DNA from: JALZAQ01 sp038253885
GTDB lineage: Bacteria; Gemmatimonadota; Gemmatimonadetes; Gemmatimonadales; Gemmatimonadaceae
Length of the DNA: 38,215 bases
Direction of reading: 5' to 3'
NCBI GenBank assembly: GCA_038253885.1
Contig: JBBSGP010000029.1
Span: 1 to 38,215 of the forward strand
The position numbers and the translations under genes were made by a program. Below are positions 31,177 to 38,215 of this stretch, one piece after another. Numbering within the stretch: position 1 is the stretch's first letter; the number at the start of each line of letters is the position of its first letter. Under the pieces are notes generated by a model that saw only the letters and a program-made list of their open reading frames with translations, did no database searches and was not told the DNA's origin.

Positions 31177-33703
31177 GATCGCGCTGCGGATCGCGCGCGT
31201 AGCAAATACCAGCAGGGCCACTTTCCCTTCGGAGATCTGTCTGCTTCGCTCTCTTCTCGTTCGCTCACTCGCAAGGGCCGGAGCGCTCGTATTGCTGCTG
31301 CTCGCGGTGAGTCCTTCCGCTGCTTCGGCTCAGGATACGACAGCAACTATCCGGGGACGATTGGTCGGCGCGCGACCGGACTCGCTGTCCAATCTTGCCG
31401 TCGTTCTGACAATCCGCATATCTGGCCGCCAAGCAGAGCGAGCTCGGGCGCTCACGGACAGTGCCGGCCGCTTCGTGTTCGCGCATCTGCGGCCCGCGTC
31501 GTATACGCTGATCGTGCGACGTCCCGGTCGTGAGGCGACGACGCGCTCGCTGAGGGTCACCGCCGGTGAAGTGGCCGACATCGTCCTCGACGTTGGCCAT
31601 TCCGTCACCGAGCTCGCGACCGTTGTCGTGATGGCTGCCCGCCCCCTGCACGTGATCGGCCACCTACCCGATGTTCAGGACGGAGTCATCTACAGCGGCA
31701 AGAAGACCGAGGTCATCGTCATGGACAGCCTGCACGCCAACCTGGCGCGTGACGTCGAGCGACAGATTCTGGGGCGTGTGCCGGGCGCGCATTTCTCCGA
31801 GACCGGTGGCGCCGGATTCCCGTCCAACGGCGTCGGGTTTCGCGGCCTGGACCCCACCCAGTCCGTGGAGGTGAACACCCGGCAGAACGGCGTCAATATC
31901 GCCGCCGACGTGTACGGCTACCCCGAGACGTACTACACTCCGCCCGCCGAGGCCCTGGAGCGCATCGAGGTCGTGCGTGGCGCTGGCTCACTCGCGTTTG
32001 GACCGCAGTTCGGTGGCGTCGTGAACTACGTGACCCAACACGGCGTGGCGAACACTCGGCCCACCTTCAGCACCGCGCAGACGAGCGGGAGCTTTGGGTT
32101 TATCAATTCCTTCAGCGCCCTCTCCGGTGGGACGGTCGGGTGGACGTACTACGGCTTCGCGCACTATCGGAGCGAGGACGGATGGCGCCCCAACTCGGAC
32201 TACCGGCAAGCGGCCGGTTATGCGAGCGCCACCTATCGCGCCTCCGACCGGCTGACATTGGGGGCCGAGCTGACGGTGTATCGGAATCGAATCCACATGG
32301 GCGGAGGTCTGTCGGATGACGCGTTCGCCCGTGATCCCTCGCAATCGTTCCGCGCGCGCAACTGGCTCGCCAGCCCCTGGAACCTGGCCGCCGTGCGAGC
32401 TCACTATGACGTCGCGCCCGACGTTCGCCTCGAGACAACGCTGTCTTTCCTCTCCAGCGACCGCCACCTGATCTGGCGCAACGGGGAGGGTGGCGCGGCG
32501 GCACCGGATGGCATCGATCCGGCCACTGGAGAGTTCGTGCCACGCGAGATCGAGCGCGAGACTTTCCAGAACGTCACTCTCGAGTCACGGCTCCGCATTG
32601 GACATGAGCTCTTCGGCCGGCCGAGCACTCTGGCGACCGGAGTGCGGTTCCTCACGGGTAGCATGCGACGCTTCGAGGGTGGACCGGGCTCGACGCGGGC
32701 CGACTTTGACATGCGACTCGTCGGTGGCACCTGGGAGCGAGCCCTCCGCTTTCGCTCGCACAGCGCCGCGGCTTTTGCCGAGGAGCTCATTCATGTCACC
32801 GACCGGCTCTCGGTCACACCCGGAGTCCGCCTCGAGTATCTGCGCTCCACCGCCGCGGGCTACACGGATGTGGATTCGAGTTTCGCTCCGCGCACTTTCG
32901 CTAACCCACTGCTCGGTATCGGGGCGGAGTTCGCGCTCTCCGCAGGAACTGCGGTCTATGCCAACATCTCCGAGGCCTATCGCCCGGTTCTCTACGCCGC
33001 CCTCACGCCGTTCGGCAGCATTACCCGCGTGGACCCGGCGCTCCGGACCGCTCGCGGGTACAATGCGGACATCGGCTGGCGCGGCACCGTCGCCGGCGCA
33101 ATCAAGTTCGACGTCGGCGCGTTCTACCTCGGATACCACGACCGCATCGGCACACGCACCGCTCTGGATGCCTCTGGAGAGTTCAGCGAGAGAGCCAACA
33201 TCGGGAACAGCGTCCACCGCGGTATCGAGGCATACCTCGAGCTCGATCCCCTGTCGCTCGCTGGCGGTGAGGCGCTCACCCGATCTGTCGGAACGCTCGA
33301 TCTCTTCACCTCGTTCGCTTACGTGGATGCGCGTTACGTGTCCGGCCCGTTCCGGACCAACAGGGTTGAGCAGGCACCGCGCATCGTGAACAGAGCCGGC
33401 ATCACCTATACGCGTGGGCCCGTGGCCACGACCGTTCAGGCCAGCTTCACCGGCGCATCGTTCGGCGACGCGAACAATTCCCTCCGCTCCACCGCGGATG
33501 AGACGGCCGGTCTCGTGCCGGCGTACACCGTTCTGGACGGCTCGGCGCGCGTGCGCGTCGCTGGCTGGCTGACGCTCAGCGGCGGAATCAATAACCTCGC
33601 CGACGCACAGTATTTCACGAAACGGACGGGCGAATATCCAGGTCCCGGAATCCTTCCCGGCATCGCGCGCAGTTTCTACGCCGGGATCCGAGCGACGTTC
33701 TGA
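31169..33703 (+). CDS. FecA-like TonB-dependent receptor
   Basis: 844 residues from TTG 31169, which overlaps the hydroxylase stop; I see no ATG or GTG before the signal peptide, so a TTG start is the best available. The signal peptide has an unusually long N-region and ends ASAQDTT. A carboxypeptidase-like regulatory domain covers about 55-140 (IRGRLVGARPDSLSNLAVVLTI). The plug follows, with GVGFRGLDPTQSVEVNTRQNG, YGYPETYYTPPAEALERIEVVRG and FGPQFGGVVNYVT. The rest is a 22-strand barrel ending FYAGIRATF with the C-terminal Phe. The plug is closest to FecA-type ferric-citrate receptors, but the ligand is not certain. Translational coupling to the hydroxylase is unusual. Confidence 0.88.
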   Translation: MREIALRIARVANTSRATFPSEICLLRSLLVRSLARAGALVLLLLAVSPSAASAQDTTATIRGRLVGARPDSLSNLAVVLTIRISGRQAERARALTDSAGRFVFAHLRPASYTLIVRRPGREATTRSLRVTAGEVADIVLDVGHSVTELATVVVMAARPLHVIGHLPDVQDGVIYSGKKTEVIVMDSLHANLARDVERQILGRVPGAHFSETGGAGFPSNGVGFRGLDPTQSVEVNTRQNGVNIAADVYGYPETYYTPPAEALERIEVVRGAGSLAFGPQFGGVVNYVTQHGVANTRPTFSTAQTSGSFGFINSFSALSGGTVGWTYYGFAHYRSEDGWRPNSDYRQAAGYASATYRASDRLTLGAELTVYRNRIHMGGGLSDDAFARDPSQSFRARNWLASPWNLAAVRAHYDVAPDVRLETTLSFLSSDRHLIWRNGEGGAAAPDGIDPATGEFVPREIERETFQNVTLESRLRIGHELFGRPSTLATGVRFLTGSMRRFEGGPGSTRADFDMRLVGGTWERALRFRSHSAAAFAEELIHVTDRLSVTPGVRLEYLRSTAAGYTDVDSSFAPRTFANPLLGIGAEFALSAGTAVYANISEAYRPVLYAALTPFGSITRVDPALRTARGYNADIGWRGTVAGAIKFDVGAFYLGYHDRIGTRTALDASGEFSERANIGNSVHRGIEAYLELDPLSLAGGEALTRSVGTLDLFTSFAYVDARYVSGPFRTNRVEQAPRIVNRAGITYTRGPVATTVQASFTGASFGDANNSLRSTADETAGLVPAYTVLDGSARVRVAGWLTLSGGINNLADAQYFTKRTGEYPGPGILPGIARSFYAGIRATF

Positions 33704-33763
33704 TCGCCGCCTTTCAACGGCGTGGTCGCGTGGGCCGTCGCCACGACCGGCGCGTGCGGTACG

Positions 33764-34843
33764 TCAACCGTGCCCGTGCCGGTGGTGGATGTCGGGGTAG
33801 TGGGGATGTGTATGGACGATCGGGTCGTGCTCATGCCGGTGGCTGTGCGGCTCCCCCGCAGGGTCGTCCCGTCCGTGAACATGCCGGTGATGGTCGTCAT
33901 GAACGTGAAGGTGCTCGTGCTCCATCGCGTCATGACGATGCTCGTGCACGTGCCGCTCGGTCAGATGCAGCCACACGCCCACCGCCATGATCGCTGCGGC
34001 TGCCACGAAGAGCGCGGTCGGACGCTCGCGAAACACGACCAGCGAGACTCCGGCACCAACGAAGGGAGCGACCGAGAAGTAGGCGCCGGTGCGGGCGGTG
34101 CCGAGCTGTCGTAGTGCGAGCACGAAGAGAACCAGGCTGACCCCGTAACTCAGAAACCCCAGGAGAAGGGCGCCCCCGACGCGCGGCAGCGATGGCCACG
34201 TCGCTCCCAGTAGAAGGGCGATCACCGTGTTCACGCTGCCCGCTGCGATTCCCTTGAGCATGGCGATCTGGACGGGATCACCCGCCGACACCTTCTGCGT
34301 GAGGTTGTTGTCGATCGCCCAACAGAGGCATGCACCGGCAACGGCCACTGGGCCGGATATGCCCCCCCACGCGAGCCGTCCCTCCCACGACAGCAGCGCG
34401 CCACCAGCGATGATCGCCGCCATGCCGAGTGCGATCCGTCGATCGAAGTTCTCTCGAAAGACGAACCACGCGAGGAGCGCTGTGAGCGCACCTTCGAGGT
34501 TGAGCAGAAGAGACGCACCGGAGGCGGGCGTCCGCGTGAGCCCGATCATCAGCAATACGGGACCGACCCCGCCGCCGAAGAGGATCGCGCCCGCGAGCCA
34601 TGGAAAATCCTTGCGTTCGAGCGACGCGTCGCGACCCATCGCCGCGCTTCGATGGCGCCGAACCCACACCAGCGCGAGTCCGGCGCCAGAGCCCAGGTAC
34701 AGCAGCCCCGCCAGCAGTTGAGGAGTTTCCGCTCGCAGCAATTGCTTCGCGAACGGCGCGCTCGCGCCGAAGAGAACCGCGGCCAGCAGTGCCGCTCCCA
34801 CGCCCCGGTGGCTGCGACCATCGGACACAGCGCGGTCAAACAT
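33764..34843 (-). CDS. DMT-superfamily (EamA) transporter with His-rich C-terminal tail
   Basis: 359 residues. About ten membrane helices in two EamA repeats (ALLAAVLFGASAPFAKQLL and, later, GPVAVAGACLCWAIDNNLTQKV). After the last helix the tail (about residues 293-359) holds 24 His in 67 residues (HVHEHRHDAMEHEHLHVH, HSHRHEH, HTHPHYPD). Such tails bind Zn, Ni, Co or Cu in metal transporters and are rare on EamA proteins. The gene follows the CDF-like gene at a 43-nt gap on the same strand. Metal export or metal sensing is inferred; the transported substrate could also be an organic metabolite. Confidence 0.85.
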   Translation of the reverse strand: MFDRAVSDGRSHRGVGAALLAAVLFGASAPFAKQLLRAETPQLLAGLLYLGSGAGLALVWVRRHRSAAMGRDASLERKDFPWLAGAILFGGGVGPVLLMIGLTRTPASGASLLLNLEGALTALLAWFVFRENFDRRIALGMAAIIAGGALLSWEGRLAWGGISGPVAVAGACLCWAIDNNLTQKVSAGDPVQIAMLKGIAAGSVNTVIALLLGATWPSLPRVGGALLLGFLSYGVSLVLFVLALRQLGTARTGAYFSVAPFVGAGVSLVVFRERPTALFVAAAAIMAVGVWLHLTERHVHEHRHDAMEHEHLHVHDDHHRHVHGRDDPAGEPHSHRHEHDPIVHTHPHYPDIHHRHGHG

Positions 34844-34886
34844 CAGAGCTCACGCATGGTGCGCGAAACATTCGGGGCGCTCCCCA

Positions 34887-35537
34887 TCAACAGCAGTCGT
34901 CCGCGCAGGCGGAGTGTCCTCGAACTCCGGCGAATCCCTCCCGGGCGATGATCGGCACCATGGCCAACGCCGCGACGGGATCGGCCCACCACCAGCCGAG
35001 CACAGCGTTGACGAGGAGACCTCCCAGGAGGATCGCCGACAGGTAGGCGCAGAGTGACGTCTGCTTCGCTTCGGCCACGAGCGTGCCACTGCCCATCTCG
35101 AGCGCGACAAGGCGCTTCGCCCGCGCGAGAACGGGCATCACGAGCAAGGAGAGCGCCGCGAGCACGATTCCGATGGTGCTCTGGCTCGGGGCTCGGCGCA
35201 GTACCAGGACGTTCACGGCATCGTACGCGACGTACGCTGCGAGGGCGAGAAACAAAGCTCCGATGATCCGGAGTCCCATGCGCTCGGAGGCTTCGCGTCG
35301 AGCGGGATCGACATCGGCACGCAGCCGCCACAGCGCAGTGCCGCTGGCTGCCAGCTCGATCACGCTGTCGAGGCCAAAGCCCACCAGCGCGACGCTTCCC
35401 GAGACGAGGCCTGCCGCGATGGCCACCGCGCCCTCGAGCACGTTGTAGGCGAGCGTCGCCACGTTCAAGCGGGCGCTCCGCCTCGCGAGCACCTCGCGAG
35501 CCGGATCACGCCGATGCGCCAGCTGTCCAGTGGTCAT
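34887..35537 (-). CDS. CDF-like cation transporter, short form
   Basis: 216 residues with about five or six membrane helices of the cation-diffusion-facilitator family. GLVSGSVALVGFGLDSVIELAAS holds the first metal-site Asp region, AKQTSLCAYLSAILL replaces the usual HxxxD helix, and WWWADPVAALAM carries the later Asp. It lacks the cytoplasmic metal-binding domain of full-length CDF proteins and ends with a Cys cluster, SACADDCC, which may bind metal instead. The first gene of a two-gene unit with the His-tailed transporter. Divergent from the CxxC protein and the efflux genes. Metal unknown. Confidence 0.83.
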   Translation of the reverse strand: MTTGQLAHRRDPAREVLARRSARLNVATLAYNVLEGAVAIAAGLVSGSVALVGFGLDSVIELAASGTALWRLRADVDPARREASERMGLRIIGALFLALAAYVAYDAVNVLVLRRAPSQSTIGIVLAALSLLVMPVLARAKRLVALEMGSGTLVAEAKQTSLCAYLSAILLGGLLVNAVLGWWWADPVAALAMVPIIAREGFAGVRGHSACADDCC

Positions 35538-35676
35538 GATCCGGAGTGTCGCTGAGCGGTCATCGCCCAGACCTGGAGGCCGCGATCAGGACCGCGCCGA
35601 TACAGCCCAGCCGAAAACGCGCCCGATCGCGGCTGAAAGATATCTCGACATCGACCACCACGTGCTATAGCTTGTC

Positions 35677-35695
35677 ATCTCGGGCGTATCGAGAT
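35677..35695. promoter_or_regulatory. Inverted repeat between divergent metal-transport genes
   Basis: ATCTCG (35677-35682) and CGAGAT (35690-35695) around a 7-nt GGCGTAT centre, starting at the last base of a TTGTCA hexamer (35672-35677). It could be an operator for the divergent CDF and efflux units. No specific regulator type is implied. The rest of the 190-nt gap shows nothing clear. Confidence 0.35.
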
Positions 35696-35727
35696 CCTGT
35701 CACGCTTCGCCGGTTCCCATCGGTCAA

Positions 35728-36081
35728 ATGGCGGTTCTAGCCGCGCGGTCGGCGCGTTCGCGCGCCGCACGAACTTTGCTGGCGCTCCTGACGATCGCAC
35801 AATTTTCCGCGATCGGCCTGGCGGCGTTCGGTGACGTACGCGCGCCGTCGCGCCTCGCCGCGCACATCGAGCAGCCGGGCAATCGCGGCCACTATTCGCA
35901 CGACGAGGCGACGTGCACCGCGTGCGCGATTCGGCATCTCGTCTCGCCGCTTCCCATACCGCCGCGCCTCGCCCTCACCGCCTCGCTCCAGCCCGTCGCA
36001 TGTGCGCGCGAGCTCGAGACCACCATCACGGGCAAGCGCCGCAGTCCCTCCTCTCCCCGCGCTCCCCCGGCGCGCGCCTGA
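35728..36081 (+). CDS. Small membrane-anchored or secreted protein with HxxH/CxxC motif
   Basis: 117 residues. A hydrophobic segment at about 17-35 (LLALLTIAQFSAIGLAAFG) serves as a signal or anchor. It is followed by HYSHDEATCTACAIRHL (about 55-71), a compact His/Cys cluster able to bind a soft metal. The C-terminus is Arg/Pro-rich. I do not recognise a named family; it resembles small DUF2946-like proteins near copper and silver efflux systems. It is the first gene on the strand that leads to the TolC/CusB pair, with a 270-nt structured gap. A periplasmic metal-handling role is inferred. Confidence 0.6.
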   Translation: MAVLAARSARSRAARTLLALLTIAQFSAIGLAAFGDVRAPSRLAAHIEQPGNRGHYSHDEATCTACAIRHLVSPLPIPPRLALTASLQPVACARELETTITGKRRSPSSPRAPPARA

Positions 36082-36258
36082 GCGAGTAGGGTTTCCGCTC
36101 CACAGGCGGCTCCGCCAGTCACGCGTTAGCTAGTCAGCCTGCCAGGTCGCGCGCCTGACTTGCGACACGCGTCGATCTAGCGAGTCCGCCAGCACATCCC
36201 AAAAAAAGCACCCTGCTTGCCGCGTACCGCGCGGTGCTCGTGGTCGCGATGTCGCGGC

Positions 36259-36279
36259 CCCCTCGTCAGCGACGAGGGG
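36259..36279 (+). promoter_or_regulatory. Strong hairpin upstream of the efflux outer-membrane gene
   Basis: CCCCTCGTC (36259-36267) and GACGAGGGG (36271-36279): perfect 9-bp arms with a 3-nt loop, about 70 nt before the TolC-like ATG. No T-run follows. It may be an RNA structure in the 5' region or an operator. Confidence 0.45.
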
Positions 36280-36351
36280 ACAGCACACCCGGGCCGCATC
36301 GCGATCCACATCGATCGCGGACATGGCGACTGCGAAACTCATGAGGTCAGC

Positions 36352-37839
36352 ATGCATCACCAATCGCTCCGATGTCACCGCGATCGTTCGCGAGGCCGCT
36401 CTCCCTGGCTCTCTGCGGGGCCGACCCTCATCCCCGCATGGGTCGTGTGCGCGTTCCTCGGGGCGGCTTCTGCCGGCGCGGCGCAGCAACCTGACAGCGT
36501 ATCCCGTCGCGATTCGATTCGGGCGGTGCGGGATTCCACAATTCTTCAGCGCGAGGCGGAGCGCATTCGCAGGGAGCCGCGCGGGCGCATCGATGTGCCG
36601 GCACTGACCATCCCGACCGCGCCCACCGCCGGGCTGCCGCTTCGATTGACGCGACAGCAAGCCATTCGCGAGGCGCTGGCCCACAATCCCACGATCCAGG
36701 TGGCTCGTGAGCAGATCGCGCAAGCCGAGGCTCGCGTTACCCAGGGTTATGCCCTCCCCGAGCCGGCGATCGGCGTCAGCGTGCTCGGGCAGTCCGGGGT
36801 ACTCCGGCCGCATACCGCAACCGAGACGGACTTCACCCTCGGCGTCACCCTTCCGTTTCCACAGAAGATCCGCCTGCGCGGACAGGTGGCGCGCGGCGAC
36901 CTGGGAAACGCCGACCAGCTCTACGCGCTCCAGCGCCAGCTCGTCGTGCTGCAGACGAACAAGGCCTATGACTCGCTGCTCGTGTCGCTCCGGCACCGAG
37001 AAGATCTCGCGGAGGGGCGCCGACTGAATGAAGATTTTCTGTTCAAGACGAGGGCGCGCTTCAACGCTGGCACCGCGGCCAAGCTCGACGTGATCAAGGC
37101 GCAGGTGGCGGTTGCGCAATCCGAGAACGACCTGATCGCCAACGAGCGCGGCATCGCCAATGCACGCGCGGGCCTCAATCGACTGCTCGGCCGACTTCTC
37201 GGCGCTTCCGTCGAAGCCGCCGACAGCCTCGGAATCCCGGATGCGCCGCCGGACTTCGACCGTCTCGAGCGTCTGGCGATGGTTAATCGACCCGAATTGC
37301 TCGGGCTCGCCGCGCAACGATCAGGCGCGCTGGCGGCCCGACGGCTCGCGCAGCAGTTCTTCCTGCCGGATGTCAGCGTCAGCGTGTCTCGCAACAATGT
37401 GTACGGCAACGAGGCCGTCTACTCGACCGGAGTCGGCATCGGCGTCCCGCTCTTTCCCTGGCAACATCAGCGTGGAGAAGTCGCTGAGGCTCGCCATCGC
37501 GATCTCGAGCTGGCCGCGCAGTACCGCGATCTGAGCGCCCAGGTCGGAGAGGACCTGAGAAATGCCTACGCGACCGCGACGACGTCTCTGCGCCAGGCGA
37601 TCTACATCCGCGATCAGCTGCTGCCGGCGGCCCGCGAGCAGTATCGCGTCGCCTCGGTCAGCTACGGCCTCGGAGGATCATCCGCTCTCGAAGTCATCGA
37701 TGCGCAACGGACACTTCTCGATGCTCAGACCCAATACGCCGCGGCCCTGGCCGCCGCAAACGATGCCATGGCCGATCTTGAACGCGCGACCGGTGCTTCC
37801 TTCGTCGTCGATCTCAGCGGTGCCAACAATGACCGATAG
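36352..37839 (+). CDS. TolC/CusC-family outer-membrane efflux protein
   Basis: 495 residues from ATG 36352, with GAGG six nt upstream; an earlier in-frame start lies in non-conserved-looking sequence. The signal peptide ends SAGAAQQ. Two outer-membrane efflux repeats follow: LTRQQAIREALAHNPTIQVAREQIAQAEARV at about 145-175, and the second around ELLGLAAQRSGALAARRLAQQFFLPDVSVS. Long helices with heptads and the C-terminal SYGLGGSSALEVIDAQRTLLDAQTQYA are characteristic. It forms the trimeric exit duct of an RND tripartite pump. It overlaps the adaptor gene by 11 nt. The metal-rich neighbourhood suggests Cus/Czc-type heavy metal export. Confidence 0.92.
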   Translation: MHHQSLRCHRDRSRGRSPWLSAGPTLIPAWVVCAFLGAASAGAAQQPDSVSRRDSIRAVRDSTILQREAERIRREPRGRIDVPALTIPTAPTAGLPLRLTRQQAIREALAHNPTIQVAREQIAQAEARVTQGYALPEPAIGVSVLGQSGVLRPHTATETDFTLGVTLPFPQKIRLRGQVARGDLGNADQLYALQRQLVVLQTNKAYDSLLVSLRHREDLAEGRRLNEDFLFKTRARFNAGTAAKLDVIKAQVAVAQSENDLIANERGIANARAGLNRLLGRLLGASVEAADSLGIPDAPPDFDRLERLAMVNRPELLGLAAQRSGALAARRLAQQFFLPDVSVSVSRNNVYGNEAVYSTGVGIGVPLFPWQHQRGEVAEARHRDLELAAQYRDLSAQVGEDLRNAYATATTSLRQAIYIRDQLLPAAREQYRVASVSYGLGGSSALEVIDAQRTLLDAQTQYAAALAAANDAMADLERATGASFVVDLSGANNDR

Positions 37840-38215
37840 TCGCGGCGGTTTTCACACGATGACCGTTCGGCTGTCCCCACGACTCCGCCGGGCCTCGGTG
37901 CGCGGGACGCCCCTCTTGCTTCTTGCGAGCTCAGCCATCGCCATCGGATGCACGCGTCAACCCTCCGACAACGCCGGCAGAGCGGCCAGCGACGGCGCCA
38001 CGCCGCCGAGTGGGGTCAGTTCGCCAGCGGGATCCGCATCGCGAGAATCGACCGGGGGAAGCGTCATCGTCGTGCCCGCCGAGCAGCGCGAGCGCGTGAG
38101 CGTCCAGCCGGTCACGGTTGCGAGCTTCCGGCCGACGCTTCAGAGCACCGGCACCGTGGCCTTCGATGCCGACATCTCCACGCCCGTCATCGCCCCCTTC
38201 TCGGGGCCGGTGATC
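37829..38215 (+). CDS. CusB/HlyD-family RND efflux adaptor (3' end cut off by window edge)
   Basis: 129 codons from ATG 37829 to the window edge, no stop; ATG 37859 is an alternative start. The N-terminus has basic residues, then LLLLASSAIAIGC, a lipobox with Cys at about residue 42, so it should be a lipoprotein. After a Ser/Gly/Pro linker comes QRERVSVQPVTVASFRPTLQSTGTVAFDADISTPVIAPFSGPVI, read in two parts: the membrane-proximal beta strand and the start of the barrel-sandwich (lipoyl) domain usual for CusB-type adaptors. It links the TolC-like duct to an RND pump, presumably encoded just outside the window. Confidence 0.85.
   Translation, partial: MTDSRGGFHTMTVRLSPRLRRASVRGTPLLLLASSAIAIGCTRQPSDNAGRAASDGATPPSGVSSPAGSASRESTGGSVIVVPAEQRERVSVQPVTVASFRPTLQSTGTVAFDADISTPVIAPFSGPVI

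Noticed and set aside
33722..34114. Plus-strand frame rich in Val and Met opposite the His-rich tail
   Set aside because: Val/Met-rich sequence is the direct antisense of His codons (CAC/CAT), so it is an artefact of the His tail.
36196..36238. AGCACC/GGTGCT stem next to seven A, which reads as an intrinsic terminator on the minus strand
   Set aside because: No minus-strand gene ends here, the stem is short with a long loop, and an alternative inner pairing competes with it.
36130..37317. Long minus-strand frame opposite the TolC-like gene
   Set aside because: It is the antisense shadow of a clear outer-membrane efflux protein; the composition is Arg/Glu-rich with no domain.

Overview
High-GC bacterial DNA, 38,215 bp, probably a member of Gemmatimonadota. 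I infer this from base composition, the Asp/Ser/Arg-rich linkers after signal peptides, and the mix of TonB receptor, Cop/Cus metal genes and exopolysaccharide genes. No rRNA, tRNA, IS element or CRISPR array was seen.

Left part (1-23250): a surface-polysaccharide locus split by a short ribosomal-peptide cluster. At the left edge are a membrane GT39-like glycosyltransferase (partial), a Wzx-type flippase and a GT4 glycosyltransferase. Then, on the minus strand, comes a lasso-peptide cluster read C-A-K-D-D: an asparagine-synthetase-like cyclase (7372-9336), an unannotated 35-residue GTG-started precursor (7171-7278), an HPr-kinase-like protein (6150-7109), and a two-component ABC exporter (5080-6117, 4281-5087). 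The precursor carries the full YxxPxLxxxGxxxxxTxG leader motif. Its predicted core is GGGPLNQGDATNVYHRS, with Asp9 as the only acidic residue, and it ends in Ser, the residue that lasso-cluster kinases phosphorylate. No RRE/PqqD-like B1 or transglutaminase-like B2 gene lies in the window. From 9705 to 22779 follows a minus-strand run of sugar and polysaccharide genes, many with 1-4 nt stop/start overlaps: two Gfo/Idh/MocA dehydrogenases, two methyltransferases, a GT2, a polysaccharide deacetylase, two GT4 enzymes, an FAD oxidoreductase of the UDP-galactopyranose-mutase-like type, and three tandem GT2 paralogues. A type IV pilin-like gene precedes them.

Middle part (23638-29990): a DUF4242 (nickel-binding-like) protein; a copper group (CopC-CopD fusion, Met/His-rich outer-membrane protein, small Cys/His-rich secreted protein); an SH3-domain envelope protein; and a membrane diguanylate cyclase.

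Right part (30188-38215): an aromatic amino acid hydroxylase preceded by what looks like a complete transcription attenuator. It has a TTGACC-N18-TATGAT promoter, an apparently leaderless peptide with WYYAY and F codons, a 1:2 hairpin, a competing 2:3 antiterminator and a strong intrinsic terminator. A FecA-like TonB-dependent receptor overlaps the hydroxylase stop. Then come a DMT transporter with a His-rich tail, a CDF-like transporter, a small CxxC protein, and a TolC/CusB efflux pair that runs off the right edge.

The two results most worth testing are the phosphorylated-lasso-peptide cluster with its overlooked precursor, and the tyrosine/aromatic attenuator in front of the hydroxylase.
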